Shown: piece by piece, positions 25,591-34,568 of the stretch
Position numbering within the stretch: position 1 is the stretch's first letter
Layout: each line of letters begins with the position of its first letter
Source of the DNA: Bacillota bacterium
GTDB lineage: Bacteria > Bacillota > Clostridia > Caldicoprobacterales > DTU083
NCBI GenBank assembly: GCA_029549985.1
Contig: JAKPIB010000037.1
Span: 62,001-126,000 of the forward strand
Direction: 5' to 3'
Length of the DNA stretch: 64,000 nt
The notes under the pieces: model-generated
Told to the model about the DNA's origin: nothing
What the model saw: only the letters and a program-made list of their open reading frames with translations
Database searches by the model: none
Made by a program: the position numbers and the translations under genes

Positions 25591-26262
25591 ATGAAGTACA
25601 CCCCGAACATAAAAGGGACCTTGCGCAAGCATATGATAGAGGTCCCTGAGGTGATCCAGGAGGCCAGCGGCATACGGATCTTCGGAAAGCTTATCCGGTC
25701 TCTGGCTTTTACAACGGATGTGGCGGTCATCAAAAACATAAACGCAGATGCCATAATCGCGGTCTATCCCTTTACACCCCAGCCCGCCATCACTAGCGCC
25801 ATCACAAGCGCGGCTGACGTGCCGGTGTTCTGCGGTGTTGGCGGAGGGCGTACTACAGGCAAGCGAGTGGTGAACCTGGCCCTTGACGCTGAGTTTGAAG
25901 GCGCCATAGGCGTGGTGCTCAACGCACCTACATCCAATGAAACCATCAGGGCAGTGCGGGATACCATAGATATCCCAATAGTGATAACCGTCGTTTCCGA
26001 GCATACCAATGTGAAAGAGAGGCTGGATGCAGGCGCTACCATCATAAATGTTTCCGGTGCTGCGAAGACGCCGGATATAGTGAAGAAGATCCGGGATGAA
26101 TTTCCCCTGGTGCCGATCATAGCAACGGGAGGCCCGACGGACGAGACCATCTATGCAACTATCCAGGCGGGCGCCAATGCCATAACCTATACGCCGCCGA
26201 CCCCTGCAGAGCTGTTTCATGACCTTATGAAAAAATACCGCGAAGAGCTGGCGGACGGATAA
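25591..26262 (+). CDS. TIM-barrel protein of unknown function
   Basis: 223 residues. Repeated beta/alpha units: DAIIAVYPFTPQP, VPVFCGVGGG, IPIVITVVSEHT, GATIINVSGAAKT, VPIIATGGPTDETI, GANAITYTPP. The late GG and TP segments look like a phosphate-binding site as in HisF or NanE-like barrels. I recall similar clostridial proteins annotated loosely as hydrolase, without a demonstrated reaction. Start at MKYTPNIKG (25591) after GGGCGGTGAT; the earlier ATG at 25534 gives unrelated residues. Stands alone between the symporter group and the aro operon. Confidence 0.6.
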   Translation: MKYTPNIKGTLRKHMIEVPEVIQEASGIRIFGKLIRSLAFTTDVAVIKNINADAIIAVYPFTPQPAITSAITSAADVPVFCGVGGGRTTGKRVVNLALDAEFEGAIGVVLNAPTSNETIRAVRDTIDIPIVITVVSEHTNVKERLDAGATIINVSGAAKTPDIVKKIRDEFPLVPIIATGGPTDETIYATIQAGANAITYTPPTPAELFHDLMKKYREELADG

Positions 26263-26298
26263 GAGTTGAATGCAGACACGGTAAAAAACATACTGATA

Positions 26299-26324
26299 AA
26301 GCTCAGGCCTTATGACCTGAGCTT
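26299..26324 (+). terminator. bidirectional hairpin between TIM-barrel gene and aroA
   Basis: AAGCTCAGG (26299-26307) pairs with CCTGAGCTT (26316-26324), followed on the plus strand by GTTTATTTCTTC. The right arm encodes the last aroA residues. Confidence 0.65.
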
Positions 26325-27590
26325 GTTTATTTCTTCAAAGTATCCGGGGAAGGAGATGTCCGCCCATTCGGCTCCGGCGATCACCGTTTCGCCCCTTGCG
26401 ACAAGGCCGGCAACGGCTGCCGTCATAGCGATGCGGTGGTCCATGGTGGAGGCTGCCATGCATCCGTTTAGGTTTGCAGGCCCTTTAATGACCATCCCGT
26501 CGTCCGTTGCTGTTATGTCGGCACCGAAGCCTTTCAGCATTTCCACTACGGTTTTGATCCTGTCTGATTCCTTTACTTTGAGCTCCTTGGCATCCCGTAT
26601 CACGGTAGTGCCCTTGGCCTGGGTGGCGGCCAGGGCGATCACTGGGATCTCGTCTATGAGCCGGGGGATGTCATAACCTTCGATAACGGTCCCTTTAAGA
26701 TTGGAAGAGTAAACGATGATATCCGCCACAGGCTCGGCTTCCGTATTCCTGACATTTTCTATCCCGATTGAAGCCCCCATGCGCCGGTATACGTCAAGGA
26801 TCCCTGTGCGGGTCGGGTTGATGCCCACATTTGTGATTCTGATGTAGGAGCCTGGCACCAGGAGGGCAGCCGTGATGAAGAAGGCGGCGGAGGAGATGTC
26901 GCCCGGCACTGTTATATCCTGTCCATATAGTTCCGGTACGGGAGTCAGGGTGATACTATGCTGGCTGACATCTATATTGCAGCCAAACTGCTTCAGCATA
27001 AGCTCAGTATGGTCCCTGGATGCTACCGGCTGATGTATAGTACCCGGGCCGTCAGCGTAGAGCAGGGCAAGCAGGATAGCGGACTTGACCTGGGCACTGG
27101 CGACGGGGAGGGTGTACTCGATCCCCCTGAGTTTTCCGCCAGAGATGTGCAGGGGTAGGAACCCTCCATCCCGGGCTGTTATTTCTGCTCCCATCATGCT
27201 GAGAGGCTCGATCACCCGTCTCATAGGCCGCTTCCTGAGGGACGCATCGCCGTCAACAATGGACTCAAAGCCCTGGCCTGCGAGGATACCGGACAGCAAG
27301 CGGGCGGTGGTGCCTGAGTTGCCCGCGTCGATTGCTCCTGATGGCGCAGAAAGCCCCCGAAGCCCTTTGCCATGCACCAGGACCTCACCGTTGCCTGAGC
27401 GTATATCAATACCCATCTGCTCAAAGGCTTTGATCGTGCTCATACAGTCCTGGTTTGCAGGGAAGCCTTTCACCCTGGTTACGCCCCGGGAAATCGCGCC
27501 GAGCATTATAGCCCTGTGGGATATTGACTTGTCGCCGGGTACACTTATTTCTCCTGAGAGCCTGGCTGCAGGCGTCATCGTTATATTCAC
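26310..27590 (-). CDS. aroA: 3-phosphoshikimate 1-carboxyvinyltransferase (EPSP synthase)
   Basis: Sixth shikimate-pathway step: joins phosphoenolpyruvate to shikimate 3-phosphate. About 426 residues, two-domain inside-out barrel. Motifs: GDKSISHRAIMLGA (residues 20-33 area), DAGNSGTTARLLSG, the KRPMRR segment and KESDRI near the C-terminus. An ATG at 27596 is only 1 base from AAGGAG (27598-27603) whereas the in-frame GTG at 27590 is 7 bases away, so GTG is preferred; the difference is two residues. Last gene of the minus-strand operon, 24 bases after tyrA. Confidence 0.95.
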   Translation of the reverse strand: MNITMTPAARLSGEISVPGDKSISHRAIMLGAISRGVTRVKGFPANQDCMSTIKAFEQMGIDIRSGNGEVLVHGKGLRGLSAPSGAIDAGNSGTTARLLSGILAGQGFESIVDGDASLRKRPMRRVIEPLSMMGAEITARDGGFLPLHISGGKLRGIEYTLPVASAQVKSAILLALLYADGPGTIHQPVASRDHTELMLKQFGCNIDVSQHSITLTPVPELYGQDITVPGDISSAAFFITAALLVPGSYIRITNVGINPTRTGILDVYRRMGASIGIENVRNTEAEPVADIIVYSSNLKGTVIEGYDIPRLIDEIPVIALAATQAKGTTVIRDAKELKVKESDRIKTVVEMLKGFGADITATDDGMVIKGPANLNGCMAASTMDHRIAMTAAVAGLVARGETVIAGAEWADISFPGYFEEINKLRS

Positions 27591-27614
27591 GGCCATTCTC
27601 CTTAATTCTCGCAG

Positions 27615-28715
27615 CTATTTGGCATATGCCTTCAGCCCGTGGCTTATCAGCAGGCCGCGGGCTTGTGCCAGAGAGGGCCCGTCAGGGATGGACAGCAACA
27701 GGCAGCCGGGCTCATTCTCACGGCTGTTTATCACCCTGATGTTCTTGATGTTGATGCCATTCGTGCCAAGGATCGTAGCGACCTGACCGATGGCGCCGGG
27801 CTTGTCCTCAACATCGACATAGAGCTCAAAAAACCGGGTTTGGTACAGGTTTTCCCTGAGGGGCAGGCTGTCGCGATAGGATTTTGCCCTTTGGAAGTAA
27901 TCCCTGACAGCCTGGGTGTCACCCTGGTCCAGCATGGATCTAAAGTGCTGCAGGTTGTGTATAAGGCCTGACAGGAGCGGGATCAGGTGGTCCCTGTTCG
28001 CGAGGGTTATCTCCTGCCACATTTGCGGGTTTGAGGAGGCTATACGGGTGATATCCCTAAAGCCGCCTGCGGCCAGCCCGGGGATCAGCGATTCCTTATC
28101 CTCCATGTCGATAACTGCATTCACGAGAGCAGCCGCTGCACAATGGGGAAGATGGCTGACTCCGCCTACCAGCCGGTCATGGGTCTCCGGGTCCATCACA
28201 AGGGGCAGGGCCCCTGTGGACGATATAAGGCGGGACAGCATGTCCATTGCTGCTTCATCAGCATTCTGCCCCGGCGTCAGGATATAATAGGCATTTTCAA
28301 AAAGGTGGGCCCTGGCTGAGGCATACCCGCTCATTTCAGCCCCGGCCATGGGGTGGCCTCCCACAAAGGAGGCCTTTTCGGGCAGATATTCCGCTGCTGC
28401 CTGCATGATTGGAGTTTTTACGCTGCATGTATCGGTTATCACCGTATCAGGCCTGATGGCTGGGCCTATGGCCTTCAGCGTCTCTGTGACCTGGCCCATA
28501 GGGGTGCACAGGAAAACCACATCCGAGGCAGCGGCAGCCTCATCAAAGCATTCTGAAGTGTGATCGACCACACCTTCTGCAAAGGCAGCAGACAGGTTGT
28601 CCTTGTTCAGGTCGATGCCGGTCATGTAAAGGTCAGGATTGGTCCGGCGCAGGGCTTTGGCCAATGAGCCGCCGATCAGCCCCAGGCCGATGATCGTTAT
28701 TCTCACAGGCGTCAT
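27615..28715 (-). CDS. tyrA: prephenate dehydrogenase with ACT domain
   Basis: Converts prephenate to 4-hydroxyphenylpyruvate on the way to tyrosine. 366 residues. Rossmann motif IIGLGLIGGSLAKAL (residues 7-21), VFLCTPMG, a GGHPMAGAE active-site segment and C-terminal ACT domain (about 295-366: FELYVDVEDKPGAIGQV, INIKNIRVINSRE), which suggests feedback control by an amino acid. Start at 28715 (MTPVRITIIG), just after the aroF stop, with AGGGAG within the aroF end as ribosome binding site. A longer upstream frame overlaps aroF and is rejected. Confidence 0.93.
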   Translation of the reverse strand: MTPVRITIIGLGLIGGSLAKALRRTNPDLYMTGIDLNKDNLSAAFAEGVVDHTSECFDEAAAASDVVFLCTPMGQVTETLKAIGPAIRPDTVITDTCSVKTPIMQAAAEYLPEKASFVGGHPMAGAEMSGYASARAHLFENAYYILTPGQNADEAAMDMLSRLISSTGALPLVMDPETHDRLVGGVSHLPHCAAAALVNAVIDMEDKESLIPGLAAGGFRDITRIASSNPQMWQEITLANRDHLIPLLSGLIHNLQHFRSMLDQGDTQAVRDYFQRAKSYRDSLPLRENLYQTRFFELYVDVEDKPGAIGQVATILGTNGINIKNIRVINSRENEPGCLLLSIPDGPSLAQARGLLISHGLKAYAK

Positions 28716-28717
28716 AC

Positions 28718-29731
28718 TCACAGCTCCCTGCCGAGGATGCCGGCTATGCTTTTGATCTCCGTCATCAGCCCGGAAAAGGATTCGAAGTTCAGCGACTGAG
28801 GCCCGTCGGACATGGCGGCGTTCGGACACGGATGCACCTCAACGATCACTCCGTCTGCACCTGCCGCTATGGCAGCCCTGCTCATGGGCGTGACCAGCTT
28901 CCACTTGCCTGTGCCGTGGCTGGGATCAGCGATGACCGGCAGGTGGCTCAGCTCCTTGACAGCAGGTATGCTACTCAGATCCAGCGTGTTGCGGGTATAG
29001 GTCTCGAAGGTGCGGATGCCCCTTTCGCACAGGATTATGTTGTAGTTGCCCTCGTTCATCAGATACTCCGCTGCATTGAGCCATTCCTCAATCGTGGCGG
29101 ACAGGCCGCGCTTCAGTATGACGGGGATCCTGGACCTGCCGACCTCCTTGAGCAGGTGGAAGTTCTGCATGTTGCGGGCGCCGATCTGGATCATGTCGAC
29201 ATACTTTTCCGCCAGGTGGAGGGACTCGGCAGATACGATCTCGGATACGGTGATAAGGCCGGTCTCCTTTCCGGCAGCTGCCAGTATCTTAAGCCCGTCC
29301 TCCTCAAGGCCCTGGAAGGAGTAGGGGGAGGTCCTGGGCTTATAGGCTCCGCCCCGCAGGAACCTGACGCCCAGGCTCTTTAAAAACCGGGCAGTCGACA
29401 AGACCTGGTCTTCGGATTCGACCGCACAGGGGCCTGCTATGACCGCGATCTGCTTTCCGCCGATCTCCACGCCCTTGATATTGAGTACCGTGTTCTCAGG
29501 CTTGAAGGCCCTGCTGACCAGCTTGTAGGGCTCGACGATAGGAATGAGCCTGTCGACCCCGGGCATGAGCTCAAGAGGCGTATCGGCCAGCAGGCGCTTG
29601 TCGCCGATGACTCCAATGATCGTCCGCTCTGAGCCTGACGATATGTGGACTCCCAGATTCAGGCTCCTGAGCAGGTCTTCCACACCTTTGATGTCTTCCT
29701 TCGTCGCTTTGGGTTTCATCACTATTACCAT
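28718..29731 (-). CDS. aroF: 3-deoxy-7-phosphoheptulonate (DAHP) synthase, type I-beta
   Basis: First step of aromatic biosynthesis, condensing phosphoenolpyruvate and erythrose 4-phosphate. 337 residues. Residues 1-70 form the ferredoxin-like regulatory domain of the B. subtilis/Thermotoga-type enzymes (VGDK... GVDRLIPI). The barrel follows with [25 protein letters not shown] and [19 protein letters not shown] is 7 bases before the ATG. The regulatory domain implies allosteric feedback. Confidence 0.94.
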   Translation of the reverse strand: MVIVMKPKATKEDIKGVEDLLRSLNLGVHISSGSERTIIGVIGDKRLLADTPLELMPGVDRLIPIVEPYKLVSRAFKPENTVLNIKGVEIGGKQIAVIAGPCAVESEDQVLSTARFLKSLGVRFLRGGAYKPRTSPYSFQGLEEDGLKILAAAGKETGLITVSEIVSAESLHLAEKYVDMIQIGARNMQNFHLLKEVGRSRIPVILKRGLSATIEEWLNAAEYLMNEGNYNIILCERGIRTFETYTRNTLDLSSIPAVKELSHLPVIADPSHGTGKWKLVTPMSRAAIAAGADGVIVEVHPCPNAAMSDGPQSLNFESFSGLMTEIKSIAGILGREL

Positions 29732-29773
29732 AGGTTTTACCTCCTGTTATGCCATACCATATCCCTTATCCCT

Positions 29774-30859
29774 TCAGGCCTGCCTTGCCATATCCAGGGC
29801 CACGCTGATGATCTCAGGCTTTACATCCTTGTATATGCAGGCCTGTCCCGGGCCTTTCGGCAGTGCAAATACGAACCTGCTGCCTGTGGTCTTTTTGTCA
29901 TGCTGCATGAGGCGGACAAGGCTTTCATTGCTGAAGTCCGGCAGCCTGACCGGCAGGCCTGCCCTGCGAAGCAGGTCTCTGATCCTGTCTGCAAGGCTGC
30001 TGTCTATGAGGCCCAGTAGGAGGGCTATGTTCGCTTCGGCGACCATGCCTATCGCCACGGCTTCACCGTGGGTATAGGCCGACATCCCTCCCAGGGCTTC
30101 TATGGCATGTCCCACAGTATGGCCGAAATTCAGGACAGCCCTGATACCCTGGTCTCTTTCGTCCTTTGATACGATCTCAGCCTTTATGGAGCAGGAACGG
30201 CCGATCGCATGGACAAGCGCCTGGCTGTCCAATGCAACGATGCTGTTGATGTTGGCTTCAAGGAATTTAAGGAAGCTTTCGTCGGCTATGATGCCGTACT
30301 TGATTATTTCCGCCAGGCCCGACAGGACCTGCCTTTCCGGCAGGGTCTTGAGCGTATCCGTGTTTATGATCACAGAGGCAGGCTGATAAAAGGTGCCCAC
30401 GATGTTTTTCATTCCGGCGAAATCCACACCGGTCTTGCCCCCTACGCTGCTGTCCACCTGGGCCAGCAGGGTGGTGGGCATCTGGATAAACTTAACGCCC
30501 CGCATATAGGTAGAAGCTGCAAAACCGGTCAGGTCGCCGGTGACACCCCCGCCGAGGGCAATAAAGGCCGATTCCCTGTCCAGGCCGGATTCCAGGGCCG
30601 CTGCATAAAGGCCGGCAACAGTATCCAGGTTCTTGGCACCTTCTCCTGCCGGCACTGAAACCAGTCTTGCAGCAATATCCCCCGAGGCGATCAGGTCCTG
30701 CACCATTCTGCCGTACAGGGGCCCGGTATTGGTGTCGGCCACGATCAGGGCTTTGTTAATATTTATGCGGGCGCATTCGCTGATAAGGATCCCGTCCCAG
30801 CCTGTGCCTATATGTATCGGGTATGAGGATAAGCCAAGGTCTACAGCTATCGTTTGCAT
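29774..30859 (-). CDS. aroB: 3-dehydroquinate synthase
   Basis: Second step: closes DAHP to 3-dehydroquinate using NAD and a divalent metal. 361 residues from the chosen start. GGGVTGDLTGFAASTYMRGV and FNFGHTVGHAIE supply NAD, phosphate and metal ligands. Start at 30859 (MQTIAVDLGLSSYPIHIG), AGGAG spaced 7 bases. Upstream in-frame codons run into the promoter and are rejected. First gene of the aroB-aroF-tyrA-aroA operon. Confidence 0.94.
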   Translation of the reverse strand: MQTIAVDLGLSSYPIHIGTGWDGILISECARININKALIVADTNTGPLYGRMVQDLIASGDIAARLVSVPAGEGAKNLDTVAGLYAAALESGLDRESAFIALGGGVTGDLTGFAASTYMRGVKFIQMPTTLLAQVDSSVGGKTGVDFAGMKNIVGTFYQPASVIINTDTLKTLPERQVLSGLAEIIKYGIIADESFLKFLEANINSIVALDSQALVHAIGRSCSIKAEIVSKDERDQGIRAVLNFGHTVGHAIEALGGMSAYTHGEAVAIGMVAEANIALLLGLIDSSLADRIRDLLRRAGLPVRLPDFSNESLVRLMQHDKKTTGSRFVFALPKGPGQACIYKDVKPEIISVALDMARQA

Positions 30860-30902
30860 GCCAGACTCCTGTCGTTCGACTCGATCTTTCGTAATTTTAA
30901 AA

Positions 30903-30931
30903 ATTGTATTCCGCAGCATGACAAAAGTCAA
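30903..30931 (-). promoter_or_regulatory. promoter of aro operon
   Basis: On the minus strand TTGACT (30931-30926), 17-base spacer, TACAAT (30908-30903), about 44 bases before aroB. Confidence 0.7.
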
Positions 30932-31148
30932 TAGAAGCAAGCCTGCCGGCATGGTATAATATAACATGGAAATCCGTAAAATAAACACTGGAGTTTGAAC
31001 ATTTTTGTTTTTAAATATGTTACAATTAAAGAAGGGAATTTGAGATTCTTATCGAATTTGTACTAAGTATGTGCGTCAGTATACCCGTTTTTGATCTCAG
31101 CTTAACTGAATCAGTGATTATGTTAATAAAACCATAGGGGGAATGTTA

Positions 31149-33230
31149 ATGAAGAGTTACACGACCGACAAACTGCGCAATATCGGAATAATAGGCCACG
31201 GCGGCGAAGGAAAGACCACCCTTACCGAGGCAATGCTTTTCAATGCGGGAGCTATTGACCGCTTGGGCAAAGTTGAGGATGGTACCGCAACCACCGATTA
31301 TGACCCGGAAGAGATTAAGCGTCATATATCCATCAGCGCTGCGCTCGCACCGTTTGAATGGAATAATCATAAGGTCAACGTGATTGATATTCCTGGGTAC
31401 TTCGATTTCATCGGTGAAATGGTTGGAAGTCTCAGGGTTACTGATAGCGCTTGCATAGTAGTGGGTGCCGTTTCCGGCGTGACTGTCGGTACAGAAAAGG
31501 CCTGGGATTATTGCAGTGAGCACAATATACCCAAGCTGATATTCGTAAACCAGATGGATCGTGAAAATGCCAACTTCACCAAGGTCCTGGATCAGCTCAA
31601 GGAAATGTACGGGACAGCCATCGCACCCTTCCAGGTCCCGATTATGAGCAAGGAGCAGTTTACCGGTTACGTGGATGTGATCTCCATGAAGGCATACACC
31701 TACAAGGGCAAGGATGTTACCGAAGTGCCGGTGCCCGATGACATGAAGGATGTCATTGAGCCTATCCGGACCATGCTTGTAGAAGCAGCGGCAGAGACCA
31801 GCGAAGAGCTTATGGAAAAATACTTCGAGGGCGAAGAGCTCACAGAGGAAGAGATAAGGGGAGCAGTACGCCAGGGCGTCGTTTGCGGTGACATAGTGCC
31901 CGTATTGTGCGGGTCTGCTGTCAACAATCAGGGCGTTGTGCAGCTTATGAACGTCATTACCCAGTATATGCCCGCTCCCGGTGAATGCGGCAGCGTAAAA
32001 GGCGTCAATCCCAAGACCGGAGAGACAGTCGAGCGCCACTACAAGGCCGACGAGCCCTTCTCCGCATTCGTGTTCAAGACGGTCGTCGACCCCTTCGTGG
32101 GCAAGATGAACCTGTTCAAGGTGATGTCAGGCGAGCTGGCAGCAGGGACCGGCTTCTACAACGTAAACAAGGAAAAGGCTGAGAAGGTCGGTACTATTTA
32201 CCTGCTCAGAGGCAAGAAGCAGATCACCGTCGACAAGGTCACAGCCGGCGATATAGCTGCGGTAGCCAAGCTCCAGTATACCGTGACCGGCGATACCCTG
32301 AGCGATCAGAACAACCAGATAAAATACAGTGAGATCCAGTTCCCCGAGCCTTCCATATCCCTTGCTATAGCAGCAGAGAAGGAAGGGGACGAGGACAAGA
32401 TCTTTGCAGGCCTCAACAGACTGACCGAAGAGGATCCCACCTTTACGGTCTCTAAAAACCTTGAGACCAACCAGATGCTCATATCGGGTATCGGTGAAAT
32501 GCACCTGGAGATCATTGCGAAGCGCCTGCAGAACAAGTTCGGAGTCACAGCCGTGTTCAAGGATCCCAAGGTCCCCTACAGGGAGACCATACGCAAGTCG
32601 ATCAAGGCCGAAGGCAAGCACAAAAAGCAGAGCGGCGGCCATGGCCAGTATGGGCATGTCTGGATCGAGTTTGAGCCCCTTGAGACCACGGATAAGGACT
32701 TTGAGTTTGTTGACAAGATCGTAGGCGGCGTCGTACCCAGGCAGTATATCCCCGCAGTCGAAAAGGGCCTGAGAGAATGCCTGTCCAACGGTGTCCTGGC
32801 CGGATATCCCACTGTCGGACTCAGGGCCACCTTGTATGACGGTTCCTATCACAGCGTCGACTCTTCAGAAATGGCCTTCAAGGTAGCGGCCTCCCTGGCC
32901 TTCAAGAAGCTTGACCAGGCATCTCCGGTGCTCCTGGAGCCCATCATGAAGGCGGAAGTCGTGGTTCCCGATGAATACATGGGAGATATCATCGGTGACC
33001 TGAACAGGCGCAGGGGCAGGATACTGGGCATGAACCCGGCCGGCCACGGGCTGCAGAAGGTCGAGGCGGAAGTGCCTCAGGCTGAAATGTTCAAGTATGC
33101 TACCGATCTCAGGTCAATGACCCAGGCAAGAGGCAGCTTCAAGCTCACCTTTGTCAGGTACGAGGAGGTTCCTGCCAACATCAGCGCCAAGATAATCGAG
33201 CAGGCAAGGCAGGAAGCCGCCCAGGAATAA
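31149..33230 (+). CDS. elongation factor G paralogue (EF-G2 type translational GTPase)
   Basis: 693 residues with complete EF-G domain order: G domain, beta-barrel, domains III-V (KSIKAEGKHKKQSGGHGQYG, ...EMFKYATDLRSMTQARGSF). The G1 loop reads GHGGEGKTTL, where standard EF-G has AHIDAGKTT, and switch I lacks the RGITI motif (RHISI here). NQMD replaces NKMD at G4. This is the pattern of the second EF-G found in Thermotoga and many Clostridia, whose job is not well defined (possibly recycling or stress). Start: GGGGG at 31137-31141 is 7 bases from ATG 31149, 1 base from ATG 31143. A canonical fusA should exist elsewhere. Confidence 0.85.
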   Translation: MKSYTTDKLRNIGIIGHGGEGKTTLTEAMLFNAGAIDRLGKVEDGTATTDYDPEEIKRHISISAALAPFEWNNHKVNVIDIPGYFDFIGEMVGSLRVTDSACIVVGAVSGVTVGTEKAWDYCSEHNIPKLIFVNQMDRENANFTKVLDQLKEMYGTAIAPFQVPIMSKEQFTGYVDVISMKAYTYKGKDVTEVPVPDDMKDVIEPIRTMLVEAAAETSEELMEKYFEGEELTEEEIRGAVRQGVVCGDIVPVLCGSAVNNQGVVQLMNVITQYMPAPGECGSVKGVNPKTGETVERHYKADEPFSAFVFKTVVDPFVGKMNLFKVMSGELAAGTGFYNVNKEKAEKVGTIYLLRGKKQITVDKVTAGDIAAVAKLQYTVTGDTLSDQNNQIKYSEIQFPEPSISLAIAAEKEGDEDKIFAGLNRLTEEDPTFTVSKNLETNQMLISGIGEMHLEIIAKRLQNKFGVTAVFKDPKVPYRETIRKSIKAEGKHKKQSGGHGQYGHVWIEFEPLETTDKDFEFVDKIVGGVVPRQYIPAVEKGLRECLSNGVLAGYPTVGLRATLYDGSYHSVDSSEMAFKVAASLAFKKLDQASPVLLEPIMKAEVVVPDEYMGDIIGDLNRRRGRILGMNPAGHGLQKVEAEVPQAEMFKYATDLRSMTQARGSFKLTFVRYEEVPANISAKIIEQARQEAAQE

Positions 33231-33277
33231 CCTGAAAGATGAGGCTTATGAGCCTGAGCAAAATAAATTAAAGGATA

Positions 33278-33313
33278 ACTCCCCGATACATCTTGTCGGG
33301 GAGTGATTTTTTT
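33278..33313 (+). terminator. rho-independent terminator
   Basis: ACTCCCCGA (33278-33286) pairs with TCGGGGAGT (33296-33304), then GA and seven T. Confidence 0.9.
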
Positions 33314-33377
33314 GATTCAATATATCCATAAAGTCAGATAATGCACAAGCGGCACAGGATGCCAGGGGGGAGTAGCT

Positions 33378-34520
33378 ATGACCATATTCGGAAACGGCCT
33401 GATATTTCTGGAAGGCAGGTTCGAGGATGGCCTGGACCTGGTAGTGGATAATGGAAGGATAGCAGACATCATACCACGGGGGACGAGAAAGGACGGGGAC
33501 TTTGTTGATGCCAAAGGCAGTTATATCGTGCCCGGCTTCATCGATATCCACATCCACGGGTCCGTGGGCTGTGACGTGATGGATGCGAGGTTCGATTCCC
33601 TTGAAAGAATAGCCGCATTTCTTGCAAAGAACGGGACCACGTCATTCTTGGCCACCACCATGACCTTGAGTGCCGATGCCATAAGAAGCAGCATCAGGGC
33701 AGCAGCGGATTTCATGAAGCGGGACAGGGCTGCAGGCGCGCAGTGCCTGGGTATACACCTGGAGGGGCCCTTCCTCAACCCCGATGCAAAAGGTGCCCAT
33801 GATGCAGCCTATCTCGCTGAGCCCTCAGTGGAAGGCTTCAATGAGATCGCCGGAGAGGATATCGATATTATCCGCCTGGTCACCATAGCGCCGGAGCTGC
33901 CTGGCGCAGCCGAGCTGACATCATACCTCAGGGCCAGGGGCATCAAGGTTTCCATAGGGCATACAAGGGCGGACTATGACACGGCCTGCAGGGCGATCGA
34001 CCTTGGCATGGATCATACCTGCCACTTTTACAACGCCATGACACCGTTTAGGCACAGGGAGCCCGGAGTCGTGGGCGCTGTGCTGGATCACGGCGACAAT
34101 ACCATTGAGCTTATCTCAGACCTTGTACATATCCATCCGGCAGCTTTAAGGCTTGCCGTAAAGCTGAAAGGGTGCAGCAGCTGCGCCCTGATCACAGATG
34201 CGATGGCGGCAGCAGGCCTGGGGGACGGCATATACAGCCTAGGAGGGCTTGATGTACATGTTGAGAAGGGTGTTGCCCGCCTGAAGGACGGGACCCTTGC
34301 CGGCAGCACGCTGACCCAGGGCATGGCCTTGAAAAACATGGTCGGCATCGGAGTGCCTTTGGAAGACACCATTACGATGCTGACTTCCACTCCGGCTTCG
34401 ATAATCGGTGTATCAGCCTTCAAGGGTTATCTTAAGGCAGGCTATGACGCCGATGTGGTCATACTTGACCGTGACCTCAGTGTTGCTTCTACATATGTGA
34501 AAGGTATAAAACAACTTTGA
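33378..34520 (+). CDS. nagA: N-acetylglucosamine-6-phosphate deacetylase
   Basis: Deacetylates GlcNAc 6-phosphate to glucosamine 6-phosphate. 380 residues, amidohydrolase barrel. PGFIDIHIHG gives the HxH site, HLEGPFLNP the conserved Glu, GHTRADYD and HFYNAMTPF the further histidines, and ITDAMAAAG the catalytic Asp. ATG after AGGGGGGAG. No glucosamine-6-phosphate deaminase is adjacent. Followed after 48 bases by an MFS transporter. With the cytoplasmic GH18 at 14682 it suggests intake of chitin or cell-wall sugars, though the loci are far apart. Confidence 0.92.
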   Translation: MTIFGNGLIFLEGRFEDGLDLVVDNGRIADIIPRGTRKDGDFVDAKGSYIVPGFIDIHIHGSVGCDVMDARFDSLERIAAFLAKNGTTSFLATTMTLSADAIRSSIRAAADFMKRDRAAGAQCLGIHLEGPFLNPDAKGAHDAAYLAEPSVEGFNEIAGEDIDIIRLVTIAPELPGAAELTSYLRARGIKVSIGHTRADYDTACRAIDLGMDHTCHFYNAMTPFRHREPGVVGAVLDHGDNTIELISDLVHIHPAALRLAVKLKGCSSCALITDAMAAAGLGDGIYSLGGLDVHVEKGVARLKDGTLAGSTLTQGMALKNMVGIGVPLEDTITMLTSTPASIIGVSAFKGYLKAGYDADVVILDRDLSVASTYVKGIKQL

Positions 34521-34568
34521 TCCAAAGATAAGTGCTTTTGATAAACGGCTGACCGGGGGTTTGGTTGC

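Noticed and set aside
28715-28829. N-terminal extension of tyrA
   Set aside because: It overlaps aroF out of frame and is Arg-rich; family N-termini start at the Rossmann motif.
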